Shown here: positions 23,873-32,885 of the stretch, piece by piece
Position numbering within the stretch: position 1 is the stretch's first letter
Layout: every line of letters starts with the position of its first letter
Source of the DNA: Arthrobacter cavernae
GTDB lineage: Bacteria > Actinomycetota > Actinomycetes > Actinomycetales > Micrococcaceae
DNA: 64,000 nt
NCBI RefSeq assembly: GCF_017368795.1
Contig: NZ_JAFNLL010000012.1
Location: 62,001-126,000 of the forward strand
Reading direction: 5' to 3'
Notes under the pieces: generated by a model
What the model saw: only the letters and a program-made list of their open reading frames with translations
Told to the model about the DNA's origin: nothing
The model's database searches: none
Made by a program: the position numbers and the translations under genes

Positions 23873-25105
23873 TCAGTTGGCAGCCGTGGGCGCCTGGACC
23901 AGGCCGGCCCCGACGTCGACGGGATCAGTCCCCGCCTTGAGCGGCGTGAACGTTCCGGAACCGATCAGTTTGGACTGCAGCAGGGTGGGGCTCAAGGGGC
24001 CCTGCGCCAGCAGCCGTTCGGCCCAGAGTGCGGTCACGCCGGCCACGTGCGGCGTTGCCATGCTGGTGCCGCTGATGGTCTTGGTCCCGCCGTTGAGCCA
24101 CGCGCTGGTGACGGCGACGCCGGGGCCCGCAACGGTGGCCATGGTGTTCGAGAAAGGCGCCACGGTGTGGCCGTTTGCGCCCTCCGCGAGGGCCGCCACG
24201 GATGTGATGCCGTAGGCCGCCGCGGGAGGGGCCACGTTGATCTCGTACGCCGGGTTGCTGGCGCGCTCGCTTTCGTTGCCTGCCGCCGCCACCACCAGGG
24301 TGGTCTGGGCCACCGCGGCGCGGGCGTTGAGCAGGCTTGCCAGTTGCTCAAACAGCCGGATGTTGGCCCGGTAGCCATCCAGGGCAATCGATGTGGCAGC
24401 GGGGATGGGCAGCCCGTTGACCTGGACCAGCTCGTCCACCAGCCCCGGGAAGTCCATGCCCAGGGACATGGAGATGACGTTGGCGCCGTTGTCCGCCGCC
24501 CACAGCATGGCCGCCGCGAGCGTGTCGCTGCGGCCGCCGTCGGGTCCACCCAGGACCTTGCCGATGAGCGCCCGCTGGACACCGCGGGCCACGCCGATGC
24601 GTTGGCCCGCCAGGTCGCGGCCGAAGATGGTGCCCGCGCAGTGCGTGCCGTGGCCGTTGTCGTCCTCGGCGCTTCCCGCGCCCGTGAAGTCCTTGGTGAC
24701 CAGGTCGACGCCGGTGAACGCCGGATGGTCGGCGTCGATTCCGGTGTCCAGGACGGACACCGTGACGCCGGCCCCGGTGTAGGGGGAGGTGTCCGCGCCC
24801 ACGGCCTTGACACCCCAGGTTACGGCTGCGGCTGCGGCCGGCTCGGGGGCCGCGAGCGGCTCGATGAGTTTGATGGGCATGAACGGTGCGTAGCCCAGGA
24901 CAGTGGGGTCCCGGTGCAGGGCATCGATCGTGGCGCTGCTGGGATTTTCCGCTGTCTCTGCCTTGAGGGCAACGGCCCGTTCCGCCTGGGCGCCGTTGGG
25001 GTCGCCGAGACCCCTGGCGCCCAGGCCGTCAAAAGGGTCGCGGGTGGCCCGCAGGGCGGGCGCACGCAGGATGAGGATGTTTTGCTTGACTGTTGTTGCG
25101 GGCAT
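23873..25105 (-). CDS. S8-family subtilisin-like serine peptidase
   Basis: 410 residues with a complete triad: D120 in VSVLDTGIDADHPAF, H152 in DDNGHGTHCAGT and S348 in ISGTSMATPHVAGV; the oxyanion asparagine is in VVAAAGNESE. The N-terminal 90 residues look like a propeptide-like region. No signal peptide is seen at the chosen ATG 25105, so the enzyme is either cytoplasmic or exported in an unusual way. A segment between H152 and S348 (about residues 205-255) is long for a bacterial subtilase. Isolated gene between a broken GNAT gene and oligopeptidase B. Confidence 0.88.
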   Translation of the reverse strand: MPATTVKQNILILRAPALRATRDPFDGLGARGLGDPNGAQAERAVALKAETAENPSSATIDALHRDPTVLGYAPFMPIKLIEPLAAPEPAAAAAVTWGVKAVGADTSPYTGAGVTVSVLDTGIDADHPAFTGVDLVTKDFTGAGSAEDDNGHGTHCAGTIFGRDLAGQRIGVARGVQRALIGKVLGGPDGGRSDTLAAAMLWAADNGANVISMSLGMDFPGLVDELVQVNGLPIPAATSIALDGYRANIRLFEQLASLLNARAAVAQTTLVVAAAGNESERASNPAYEINVAPPAAAYGITSVAALAEGANGHTVAPFSNTMATVAGPGVAVTSAWLNGGTKTISGTSMATPHVAGVTALWAERLLAQGPLSPTLLQSKLIGSGTFTPLKAGTDPVDVGAGLVQAPTAAN

Positions 25106-25366
25106 GGGGTGCTCCTTGGCCGCCTGCGCCGCCGGGCCGGCCCGTCAGGCCGGGGCGGCGGTATGTGGATGTGCAGGCGCCGGGCCTGCACGCCCGGCGC
25201 GGAACGGAGTACTGGCCCCAGCCGCGGAACTCCATGGCGGACGGCTGCGAATCCCGTTGGATGAGCCGGACGCTGGGTTATTCAAATGAATGCACTAAAA
25301 GGCTAGTGGCGGCCCAAGAGGCTGTCAATGGGATTCTGAAAGGCAGCCGCGGCCCGGCCCGCGGGC

Positions 25367-27556
25367 CTACTTCAGGCCCGCGCCCGGCAGCAGCAGGACT
25401 GCGCCCAGGGCGTCGGCCACGAAGGCGTAGTCCCAGGCCCGCTCGCGCCACTGCACGTACCGGCCGGAGGCCCCACCGTGGCCACCGTCCATCTCGATCT
25501 TCATGACGATCGGTTCCGAACCGGTGGTCAGGGACCGCAGTTTCTGCACCCACTTGGCGGGTTCCACATAGAGCACGCGCGTGTCATTGAACGAGGTCAC
25601 GGCCGCAATCCGCGGGTAATCCACTGCACGCACATTCTCGTACGGAGTGTAGGCCTTCATGTAGCGGTAGACCTCCGGATCCGTGATCGGGTTGCCCCAT
25701 TCCTCCCACTCGAGGGCGGACAGCGGCAGCTCGGGATCCAATATGGTGTTCAGCGCATCCACGAACGGCACCTGCGCCACCACGGCGGCATACTTCTCCG
25801 GGGCCAGGTTGGCGATGGCGCCCATGAGGAGCCCGCCGGCCGATCCACCCATGGCCGCGATCCGGCCCGGCGCCACCCAGCCGGACTGCGCCAGCCAGTC
25901 GGTGGCGGCCACGAAGTCCGTGAACGTGTTCATCTTGCTGAGCTTCTTGCCGTCCTCGTACCACTGCCGGCCAAGTTCGCCGCCGCCACGGATGTGCGCG
26001 ATCACCATGACGATGCCCCGGTCCAGCAAGGAGAGCCGGGGCACGCCGAAGCCCGGGTCCATGCTCACCTCGTAGGAACCGTAGCCGTACACCAGGCCGG
26101 CGGCGGTGGAGTCCTGCGGCACCGAGGCATGGCGCAGTACGGACAGGGGCACGCGGGTGCCGTCGGCGGCAACGGCCCACTCGCGGGTGGCCACATAGTC
26201 GGCGGCGGAGTAGCCGCCCAGTACGGGGCTTTCCTTGCGGAGCAGCAGCTCGCCCGCGGGCTGTTCCGCGGTCGGCAGGACGAAGTCGTAAACCCGCGAC
26301 GGCGTGAAGTAGGAGGTGTAGCCCATGCGGACCACGGGCGCTTCGTAGTCCGAGCCGGAAACGCCGGCCGTATAGAGCTCCTCGTCGAAGGCCGGCTCCA
26401 CCGCGGCGCCCTGCTCCGGCGTCCCCAGGCCGGCGAGCGGCAGGACCTGGACGCGCTCAATCGTGTCCTCGCGGACGGAGAGCAGCAGATGCGTTGAGGT
26501 GACACCCGCGCCGTTGACGCGGACGGCGTCGGAATGCTCGACGACGGTGCGCCAGTGCTGCTCGCCGAGCGGCTTGGCGAGCTCGGACGGGTCCACCAGG
26601 CTCACCATCGAGTTGACGGCATTCTTGTTGTGCGTGATCAGCAGGGTCTCGCTGCCATCCAGCAAGAAGGGCTCAGCCTCGTACAGCAGGTGCTCGTCGC
26701 GGGAGATCACGGTGGACAGGCCCGCGTCGTAGTCGTCGAAGCGCAGCAGGCGCGTTTCGCTGAACTCCGAGCAACCGATGCCCACCACGAGGTGGCGGCG
26801 GTCCGCGGACTGCTCGAAGCCCAGCCACATGGCGACGTCGTCCTCTTGGTAAAGCACCTCGTCCTCGCTGACGGGCGTGCCCAGGACGTGCGACTTGACC
26901 TGGTACGGGCGCCAGGAATCGTCCACCACGGTGTAGAAAATCCGGGTGCCGTCGGGGGTGAAGGCCAGCCCGTAGAAGACGTCCTCGATGACGTCCGGGA
27001 GCAGTTCGCCAGTGCGCAGGTCCTTGAACCGCACGGTGAAGCGTTCCTCGCCGGTGTTGTCCACGGCGTAGGCGTACAGGTTCCCGTCGATGGTCACCGC
27101 GGCACTGCCGACGGAGAAGAACGGCTTGCCTTCGGCCTCCACGTTGCCGTCCAGCAGGATTTCCTCACCGGGGATTGCGACGCCGGCCTCCACCACCGGG
27201 GGAGTCCAGTCGGCCACCGGATCGCCGGAATCGACGGCCCGGACGCGGCACTGGATGCTGTATTCCTTGCCTTCGACCGAGCGCGAGTAGTACCACCAGG
27301 CGTCCTTGCGGTTGGGCACGGACAGGTCCGTTTCCTGGGTGCGTCCCTTGATCTCCTGGAACATGGCCTCGCGCAGGGGTTCCTGGTGCGCCGTGACGGC
27401 TTCCTGGTAGGCATTCTCGGCCTTCAGATGCGCCACAACCTCCGCGGAGTCCTTCTCCCGCAGCCACTCGTAGTTGTCCACAAAGACGTCGCCGTGGTGT
27501 TCGCGGGAGGTGGGGACGCGCTTGGCGACGGGCGGCTGTGCTGGGGACTGGCTCAT
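25367..27556 (-). CDS. ptrB: Oligopeptidase B (S9 prolyl oligopeptidase family)
   Basis: 729 residues. An N-terminal beta-propeller (residues about 70-440) precedes an alpha/beta hydrolase domain. The nucleophile is S572 in AAMGGSAGGLLMGA, and the end DGGHGGASGRYVQWRE holds the catalytic histidine. The start region PPVAKRVPTSREHHGDVFVD followed by NYEWLREK is typical. It cuts short peptides after basic residues in the cytoplasm; no signal peptide. It stands alone, 261 bases after the subtilase gene start; that gap holds nothing I can assign. Confidence 0.92.
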   Translation of the reverse strand: MSQSPAQPPVAKRVPTSREHHGDVFVDNYEWLREKDSAEVVAHLKAENAYQEAVTAHQEPLREAMFQEIKGRTQETDLSVPNRKDAWWYYSRSVEGKEYSIQCRVRAVDSGDPVADWTPPVVEAGVAIPGEEILLDGNVEAEGKPFFSVGSAAVTIDGNLYAYAVDNTGEERFTVRFKDLRTGELLPDVIEDVFYGLAFTPDGTRIFYTVVDDSWRPYQVKSHVLGTPVSEDEVLYQEDDVAMWLGFEQSADRRHLVVGIGCSEFSETRLLRFDDYDAGLSTVISRDEHLLYEAEPFLLDGSETLLITHNKNAVNSMVSLVDPSELAKPLGEQHWRTVVEHSDAVRVNGAGVTSTHLLLSVREDTIERVQVLPLAGLGTPEQGAAVEPAFDEELYTAGVSGSDYEAPVVRMGYTSYFTPSRVYDFVLPTAEQPAGELLLRKESPVLGGYSAADYVATREWAVAADGTRVPLSVLRHASVPQDSTAAGLVYGYGSYEVSMDPGFGVPRLSLLDRGIVMVIAHIRGGGELGRQWYEDGKKLSKMNTFTDFVAATDWLAQSGWVAPGRIAAMGGSAGGLLMGAIANLAPEKYAAVVAQVPFVDALNTILDPELPLSALEWEEWGNPITDPEVYRYMKAYTPYENVRAVDYPRIAAVTSFNDTRVLYVEPAKWVQKLRSLTTGSEPIVMKIEMDGGHGGASGRYVQWRERAWDYAFVADALGAVLLLPGAGLK

Positions 27557-27633
27557 GGGGCAAGTCTAGGGACCGCCCCTGACAGGCGGCCAACGATTTC
27601 GCTCAGAGCGGGGTGAGTGCCCCAAGAGGGGGA

Positions 27634-28755
27634 CTACGGGCCGTATTCGGCCAGTCTCCCTTCGGCCAGGGCGGCCGAGACGGCTGCAATCCCGGCGTAG
27701 TCGGGGAACAAGATCGACTGCCCCGTCGACGAGAAGCCGGTTCCCGCCGTCGGGAGCGTGAAGAACACCGCTGCGCCGGGGTCGACGCCGCGCAGCCCGT
27801 ATGCCAGGCCTGCCAGGTTCAGGACATCGAAGCCCTGGTCCACCACGAGGTACGGAGCCACGCTGGTGATGAACCCCAGCGTGCGGGCCGGGTCGTTCAG
27901 GGTGCCGGAGTTCACCAGGGTGGCCATGATTGCCCGGACGAAGGTCTGCTGGTTGCGGACCCGCTGGTAGTCGCCGTCGATGAACGCATACCTCTCGCGC
28001 ACGAACTCAAGGGCGGCCTGCCCGTCGAGTTTGTTCACACCGGCCGGGAAATAGTGGTGCGTGTCGTGCGTGGAGGTGAACGGTACCGTGACGTTGACGT
28101 CCACCCCGCCGAGGAAGTCCGTCAGCGTCTTGAGGCCGTTGAAGTCCAGCATGACGGTGTGGTCGATGCGGGTGTTCAGCAGCGAGCCCACGGCCTGCGC
28201 CACGAGCGGCACGCCCCCGACCTCCAAGGAGGCGTTGATTTTGGATGCGCCGTACCCCGGAATGTCCACCCACAAGTCGCGCATGATGGAAATCCCGTAG
28301 ATCCGTTGGTGGTCGGCCGGAATGTGGATGAGTATCAGGCTGTCCGAGCGGTGGTCGGACGGCTGGCCCGTGGTTGCCGTGTATTCCGCTGCCGCCCGGG
28401 CATCCCCGCGCATATCGCTGCCGATCAGCAGGATGTTCATGGGCGTAGTGGGCAGTCCGGGCAGGACCGGAGGCAGCGGGACAGCGGGGGCAGCCGGTGC
28501 CGGCGGGGCCGGCGGCTCCGAGACGCTGGGAGTGGCTGTGTGTGTGGAGTTGGCTTGGGCGCTGGTGCCCGACGGCGGGCTGCCCGGCACCGCTGTCCGG
28601 TTGACGTTGACGATGATCCCTGCAATGACGATGCCGAACGCCAGCACCATGGCGAGTACCGCGCCTACCCGGAGGCGCCGTAGCCGTTCGCTGGACTTGC
28701 CGGCCGGTGGCGGAGGTTCCGTAGCGGCTCCGCCCGGATCAGACTGAGGTTCCAT
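27634..28755 (-). CDS. LytR-CpsA-Psr (LCP) family glycopolymer ligase
   Basis: About 373 residues from ATG 28755 (an in-frame GTG at 28779 is possible). A short cytoplasmic N-terminus is followed by one membrane segment (VGAVLAMVLAFGIVIAGIIV) and a Pro/Ala/Ser-rich stalk. The LCP domain has SDSLILIHIPADHQRIYGIS, SIMRDLWVDIPG and FVRERYAFIDGDYQRVRNQQ, holding the arginines and aspartates that bind polyprenyl pyrophosphate. LCP enzymes attach wall polymers to peptidoglycan outside the cell. A paralogue is at 35899-36957. Confidence 0.88.
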   Translation of the reverse strand: MEPQSDPGGAATEPPPPAGKSSERLRRLRVGAVLAMVLAFGIVIAGIIVNVNRTAVPGSPPSGTSAQANSTHTATPSVSEPPAPPAPAAPAVPLPPVLPGLPTTPMNILLIGSDMRGDARAAAEYTATTGQPSDHRSDSLILIHIPADHQRIYGISIMRDLWVDIPGYGASKINASLEVGGVPLVAQAVGSLLNTRIDHTVMLDFNGLKTLTDFLGGVDVNVTVPFTSTHDTHHYFPAGVNKLDGQAALEFVRERYAFIDGDYQRVRNQQTFVRAIMATLVNSGTLNDPARTLGFITSVAPYLVVDQGFDVLNLAGLAYGLRGVDPGAAVFFTLPTAGTGFSSTGQSILFPDYAGIAAVSAALAEGRLAEYGP

Positions 28756-28932
28756 GCACGGAACGTACCACCGGCCCACTCCGAAAACACGAGCGCCAAT
28801 GACTCAATATGGCAACAGATTCTGCGCAGCTGTTTAGACCCTCAATGCGCTCAAACTGTTGCGCACGTCACATTTCGCGCTAAAGTGATGAGCGGTCGCA
28901 GCGTCGCGGCCTTGCATGACGGGAGAACCATT

Positions 28933-29250
28933 TTGAACGAGAAGCTCCGTGTCCTGGTCCGGGTGGATCTTGATTGCAGTGAGGCGCAGGTCGCCGCCCA
29001 GGGTTATGTGAATTCCCGAAACCTTCAGGCCCTCTACGTCGTCATGAGGCGCGCCAACCACCTCAGGCAGGGCATCAAGCTCGTGGTCGATGTCAGCCAT
29101 GCCCGCGTGGAACCCTCCGCCCTTGAGCAGCTCCGCGAATGCAGCGAATCCCACCACCTGCCCGCCTCCATCGACCCGCTGCAGGCCGACTACCAGCTCA
29201 GCATCCTGGAACCCCGCGAGCACGCGGCGCCGGTGGCGCTCGCGGCCTGA
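28933..29250 (+). CDS. Hypothetical protein, possible STAS-like fold
   Basis: 105 residues from a TTG start (28933) preceded by GGGAGAA at good spacing. An upstream in-frame ATG (28885) has no ribosome site. KLRVLVRVDLDCSEAQVAAQ, then LYVVMRRANHLRQGIKLVVD, VSHARVEPSALEQLREC and YQLSILEP suggest alternating strands and helices like the anti-sigma-antagonist (STAS) fold; I cannot point to a phosphorylatable serine with confidence. It lies between the divergent LCP gene and a converging low-molecular-weight phosphatase. Confidence 0.6.
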   Translation: MNEKLRVLVRVDLDCSEAQVAAQGYVNSRNLQALYVVMRRANHLRQGIKLVVDVSHARVEPSALEQLRECSESHHLPASIDPLQADYQLSILEPREHAAPVALAA

Positions 29251-29261
29251 GCCCGCGAGCC

Positions 29262-29864
29262 CTACAGTCCGGCGCTGACCCGGGCGAAGCGCAGGATGGT
29301 CAGGATGGCCGGTGCCAGCTGGTCCTCCATCTGCGCGTACACTTCCGGCCCCCGGCGGTAGGGGTCCACGACGTCGTTGTCCCCGGAGTCGGCGGCCAGC
29401 GTCAGGTGCCGCACGGCGGCGGCGCGCTTGGGCAGCTCCCGCCAGAACGCGGCGGTTTCAGCGCCCGACGCCGGGGCCCCGCCGTCGCGGTCCTGAAGAA
29501 CCTCAAGCATCCGGGCAAATTCGCGGATGGTGAACGTGCGCTTGAGCAGGGAAGCGTCCAGCTGGAGGACTTCGCCGCGGTGCTTGGTGGTCATGGTGAG
29601 GACAATGTCCGTCTGGCGCAGGATCCGCTCCGTGAGCTGCCGTGCGGCAAAGTGGTCAGGGGTGCCGCCGAAGGCTCGGATGATGGCGGCCGACGGCGGC
29701 TGGATCGGCTCGCCGACCATGGCCCGCGTTCCCGCGCTGCGCACCTCGAAGGCGCCCGGCAGCACCTGGTCGAGCCCGGCCTGCAGCAGTCTTTCCGCCA
29801 CGGGGGAGCGGCAGATGTTGCCTGTGCAGACGGTGAGGATCCGGACGGGTGCAGACGATTCCAC
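29262..29864 (-). CDS. Low-molecular-weight protein-tyrosine phosphatase
   Basis: 200 residues from GTG 29864, which has GGAAAGAG upstream; a TTG at 29882 is possible. The P-loop VCTGNICRSP holds C13 and R19 (Cx5R) and the C-terminal DPYRRG gives the acid aspartate, as in the LMW-PTP family. In capsule systems such phosphatases counter Wzc-type kinases; a Wzc-like kinase is at 51.2-52.7 kb, so that link is possible but they are not adjacent. Next gene is paaA, on the other strand. Confidence 0.85.
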   Translation of the reverse strand: MESSAPVRILTVCTGNICRSPVAERLLQAGLDQVLPGAFEVRSAGTRAMVGEPIQPPSAAIIRAFGGTPDHFAARQLTERILRQTDIVLTMTTKHRGEVLQLDASLLKRTFTIREFARMLEVLQDRDGGAPASGAETAAFWRELPKRAAAVRHLTLAADSGDNDVVDPYRRGPEVYAQMEDQLAPAILTILRFARVSAGL

Positions 29865-30009
29865 GAATAGGGCTCTTTCCAAGGGGCGTGCGGCAAAAGC
29901 TAAGGATCGGGCAGATCCTTCCCCAAGTTAACACGCGGGCGCGCGGCGGTCTTGTCACACGGCCCTTTCGAGAATCGCGCAGCATTTCTTCTCCTGTAGT
30001 CCTTGACGC

Positions 30010-30058
30010 TTGACGGAAATCACGGCTTCCGCATATTCTGAACGAACGGTCGGTAATT
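30010..30058 (+). promoter_or_regulatory. Promoter and PaaR-type operator of paaABCDE-paaG
   Basis: TTGACG (30010-30015) and TATTCT (30034-30039) are -35 and -10 boxes with an 18-base spacer. AACGAACGGTCGGT (30041-30054) follows, identical to the site before paaJ (11000-11013), and overlaps the start region. It would block initiation when PaaR is bound. Confidence 0.78.
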
Positions 30059-30072
30059 TATTAGGAGCAACC

Positions 30073-31068
30073 ATGGCATCGCAGAACCTGCAGTCTGTGC
30101 CCGCTGAGCTGTCCCCGGAAGAGCAAGAGCGGGAGGCGGCCGGTCAGGCGTACTTTGACCGCATCATTTCGGAGGACTCGCGCATCGAACCGCGCGACTG
30201 GATGCCGGAGGCCTACCGCAAGACGCTTCTGCGCCAGATCTCCCAGCACGCCCACTCGGAAATCATCGGCATGCAGCCGGAAGCGAACTGGATCACCCGC
30301 GCTCCCAGCCTGAAGCGCAAGTCCATCCTCATGGCGAAGGTCCAGGACGAGGCCGGCCACGGCCTCTACCTGTACTCGGCGGCGGAGACCCTTGGCCAGA
30401 GCCGGGACAAGATGATGGATGACCTCATCGCCGGCAAGGCGCGGTACTCGTCCATCTTCAACTACCCCGCGATTTCCTGGGCAGACATGGGCGCGATCGG
30501 CTGGCTGGTTGACGGCGCCGCCATCTGCAACCAGGTTCCGCTCTGCCGCGCCTCCTACGGTCCCTACGGCCGCGCGATGGTGCGCGTCTGCAAGGAAGAA
30601 TCGTTCCACCAGCGCCAGGGTTTCGAAATCCTCCTCGAGCTCTCCAATGGCACGCCTGAGCAGAAGCAGATGGCCCAGGAGGCCGTGAACCGCTGGTACG
30701 CGCCGTCGCTGATGATGTTCGGTCCGCCGGATGACGATTCCCCCAACTCCAAGCAGTCCATGGCCTGGAACATCAAGCGCTTCAGCAACGACGAACTGCG
30801 CCACCGCTTCGTCGGAATGATGGTGGAGCAGGTCCGTGTCCTCGGGCTCACGCTTCCGGACAAGGACATCCGCTTCAACGAAGAAACCAAGAAGTGGGAA
30901 CACGGCCCCCTGGACTGGAACGAGTTCAAGGAAGTTCTGGCCGGCCGCGGCCCCTGCAACTCGCAGCGCATCGAGCGCCGCCGCGAGGCACACGAAAACG
31001 GTGCCTGGGTGCGCGAAGCCGCCGCAGCGTACGCCCGCAAGCAAGCACAGAAGGAATCCGCAGCATGA
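30073..31068 (+). CDS. paaA: 1,2-phenylacetyl-CoA epoxidase, catalytic subunit A
   Basis: 331 residues. Metal-ligand helices of the di-iron monooxygenase are visible: [36 protein letters not shown] and [17 protein letters not shown]. It holds the di-iron site that epoxidises the ring of phenylacetyl-CoA. ATG 30073 has TTAGGAGC upstream; the longer reading from 30010 would overlap the promoter. Its stop overlaps the paaB start (ATGA). First of six genes in the operon. Confidence 0.95.
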   Translation: MASQNLQSVPAELSPEEQEREAAGQAYFDRIISEDSRIEPRDWMPEAYRKTLLRQISQHAHSEIIGMQPEANWITRAPSLKRKSILMAKVQDEAGHGLYLYSAAETLGQSRDKMMDDLIAGKARYSSIFNYPAISWADMGAIGWLVDGAAICNQVPLCRASYGPYGRAMVRVCKEESFHQRQGFEILLELSNGTPEQKQMAQEAVNRWYAPSLMMFGPPDDDSPNSKQSMAWNIKRFSNDELRHRFVGMMVEQVRVLGLTLPDKDIRFNEETKKWEHGPLDWNEFKEVLAGRGPCNSQRIERRREAHENGAWVREAAAAYARKQAQKESAA

Positions 31069-31418
31069 TCCCCAACGACTCCCCAACCTCGCAAGCTCGG
31101 CCAGGGACCCCGGTCGTCGTGGCCCCAACGCCAGAAGAAACCCCCTGGTCCCTTTGGGAAGTCTTCGTCCGCTCCAGCCGCGGCCTGTCCCATGTCCACG
31201 CCGGCTCCCTGCACGCCCCGGATGCCGCGATGGCCCTGCGCAACGCCCGTGACCTGTACACGCGCCGCAACGAGGGCGTCTCCATCTGGGTTGTCCCGGC
31301 CGAGGCGATCTCCTCCAGCGATCCCGACTCCAAGGGATCCTTCTTCGAGTCCCCGCAGGGCAAGGACTACCGCCACGCCACGTACTACACCAAGAGCGAA
31401 GGCGTGAAGCACCTGTGA
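31065..31418 (+). CDS. paaB: 1,2-phenylacetyl-CoA epoxidase subunit B
   Basis: 117 residues. [20 protein letters not shown], then [20 protein letters not shown] and [17 protein letters not shown] are the full PaaB pattern; the protein joins the PaaAC core of the monooxygenase complex. The N-terminal 25 residues are a species-specific extension. Overlaps paaA by ATGA and paaC by GTGA. Confidence 0.93.
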   Translation: MIPNDSPTSQARPGTPVVVAPTPEETPWSLWEVFVRSSRGLSHVHAGSLHAPDAAMALRNARDLYTRRNEGVSIWVVPAEAISSSDPDSKGSFFESPQGKDYRHATYYTKSEGVKHL

Positions 31419-32332
31419 CTGACAAAGCAACCGACTTCGCGATCGAGGGCCACGGCGATATCTCCGTGGGCGTCTCCGGCGCCGGCGCTTCCGGCGATGG
31501 TTCGGCCAGCGCCACGCGCATCACGCCGGGCAACGCCCTCCGTCCCGAGGACATCGCCCTCGAGATCCGCCGCGGCCAGGTCAAGCCGAGCGACGACGTC
31601 GCCGAATTTGCGCTGCGTATCGGCGACGACGCCCTCATCCTGGCCCAGCGCCTGGGCCACTGGATTTCGCGTGCACCGGAGCTTGAGGAGGACGTGGCCC
31701 TCGGCAACATCGCCCTGGACCAGCTGGGCCATGCCCGTTCCTTCCTCACGTACGCTGGTGCGGCCTGGGGGAAGTCCGAGGACGATCTTGCCTACTTCCG
31801 CAGCGAGCCGGAGTTCCGGTCCGCGCACCTCGTCGAGCAGCCCAACGGCGACTTCGCGGTCACCATTGCCCGGCAGTTCGTGGTGAGCTACTACCAGTAC
31901 GAGCTGTACCGCAGGCTGACGGAGTCCACCGACGCCACCCTCGCCGCCATTTCGGCCAAGGCCGTCAAGGAAGTGGACTACCACCGCGACCACAGTGCCC
32001 AGTGGGTGCTGCGCCTGGCCGGCGGCACGGAGGAATCCCGCGCCCGCATGATCCAGGGCTTCCAGCTGATCTGGCCCTATGTCGACGAGCTCTTCGAGGA
32101 TGACGAGCTCACAACCCGCCTGGCTGAAAGCGGCGCCGCTGTGGAGCCTTCCAGCCTGCGCGGAGACTTTGACCGCCTCACCGGCGAGGTCCTCGCCGAG
32201 GCTGGCCTGGACATCCCGAAGGTTCCGCAGGCCCTGGGCGGTGGCCGCCGCGGCAAGCACTCCGAGTTCCTCGGCTACGTGCTGGCGGAAATGCAGGTCC
32301 TGGCCCGCGAACACCCCGGCGCAAGCTGGTGA
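31415..32332 (+). CDS. paaC: 1,2-phenylacetyl-CoA epoxidase structural subunit C
   Basis: 305 residues. The helical body (IGDDALILAQRLGHWISRAP, then VALGNIALDQLGHARSFLTY, and later VKEVDYHRDHSAQWVLRLAG) is that of PaaC, the subunit that pairs with PaaA and is related to it but carries no functional di-iron centre. The first 45 residues (Gly/Ser/Ala rich) are an extra. GTG start overlaps the paaB stop; stop overlaps the paaD GTG start. Confidence 0.93.
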   Translation: MTDKATDFAIEGHGDISVGVSGAGASGDGSASATRITPGNALRPEDIALEIRRGQVKPSDDVAEFALRIGDDALILAQRLGHWISRAPELEEDVALGNIALDQLGHARSFLTYAGAAWGKSEDDLAYFRSEPEFRSAHLVEQPNGDFAVTIARQFVVSYYQYELYRRLTESTDATLAAISAKAVKEVDYHRDHSAQWVLRLAGGTEESRARMIQGFQLIWPYVDELFEDDELTTRLAESGAAVEPSSLRGDFDRLTGEVLAEAGLDIPKVPQALGGGRRGKHSEFLGYVLAEMQVLAREHPGASW

Positions 32333-32877
32333 GCAGCGTGGACACGCAGGCAAGAACGGCCGAGCAGCAGGCCTGGGACATCGCGTCCACGGTCTGCGAT
32401 CCGGAGATTCCGGTCCTCACCATCGCGGACCTGGGGATCCTCCGGGACGTGCGGCTGTCCGGAAACGGTGAAACGCCCGACGACGGCGGGTCCCGTCCCG
32501 CCGTCGAGGTCACCATCACGCCCACGTACTCGGGCTGCCCGGCGATGGACGCGATCGGCGACGACCTGCGCACCGCGTTCAAGGACGCCGGCTACCCGAG
32601 CGTGCACATCAACCTGGTGCTCGCACCGGCCTGGACCACGGACTGGATGACCGAGTCCGGCAAGGCCAAACTGGAGGAGTACGGCATCGCCCCGCCTACG
32701 GGCCGGGCCGCGGCCGGTGGGCACTCGGGCCCTGTGCGCCTGAGCCTGGCCGTGAAATGCCCCCAATGTTCCTCGCTGAACACGAAGGAACTCACCCGCT
32801 TTGCTTCCACGTCCTGCAAGGCGCTGTTCGTCTGCCAGGACTGCAAGGAACCGTTCGACTACTTCAAAGTCATCTAA
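32329..32877 (+). CDS. paaD: Phenylacetate pathway assembly protein PaaD (DUF59)
   Basis: 182 residues. The N-terminal half is a MIP18/DUF59 domain (DIASTVCDPEIPVLTIADLG, then TPTYSGCPAMDAIGDDL) thought to help assemble the metal centre of the epoxidase. The C-terminus has a cysteine pattern, CPQCSS...SCKALFVCQDC, that could bind a metal. Length and layout match PaaD. GTG 32329 overlaps the paaC stop. Confidence 0.92.
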   Translation: MSSVDTQARTAEQQAWDIASTVCDPEIPVLTIADLGILRDVRLSGNGETPDDGGSRPAVEVTITPTYSGCPAMDAIGDDLRTAFKDAGYPSVHINLVLAPAWTTDWMTESGKAKLEEYGIAPPTGRAAAGGHSGPVRLSLAVKCPQCSSLNTKELTRFASTSCKALFVCQDCKEPFDYFKVI

Positions 32878-32885
32878 GGAACAGC

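Noticed and set aside
23666-25264. A 532-codon plus-strand open frame
   Set aside because: Antisense of the subtilase gene; the real gene has a full catalytic triad on the minus strand.
30061-31749. A 562-codon minus-strand open frame
   Set aside because: Antisense of paaA-paaB-paaC, whose motifs are unambiguous.
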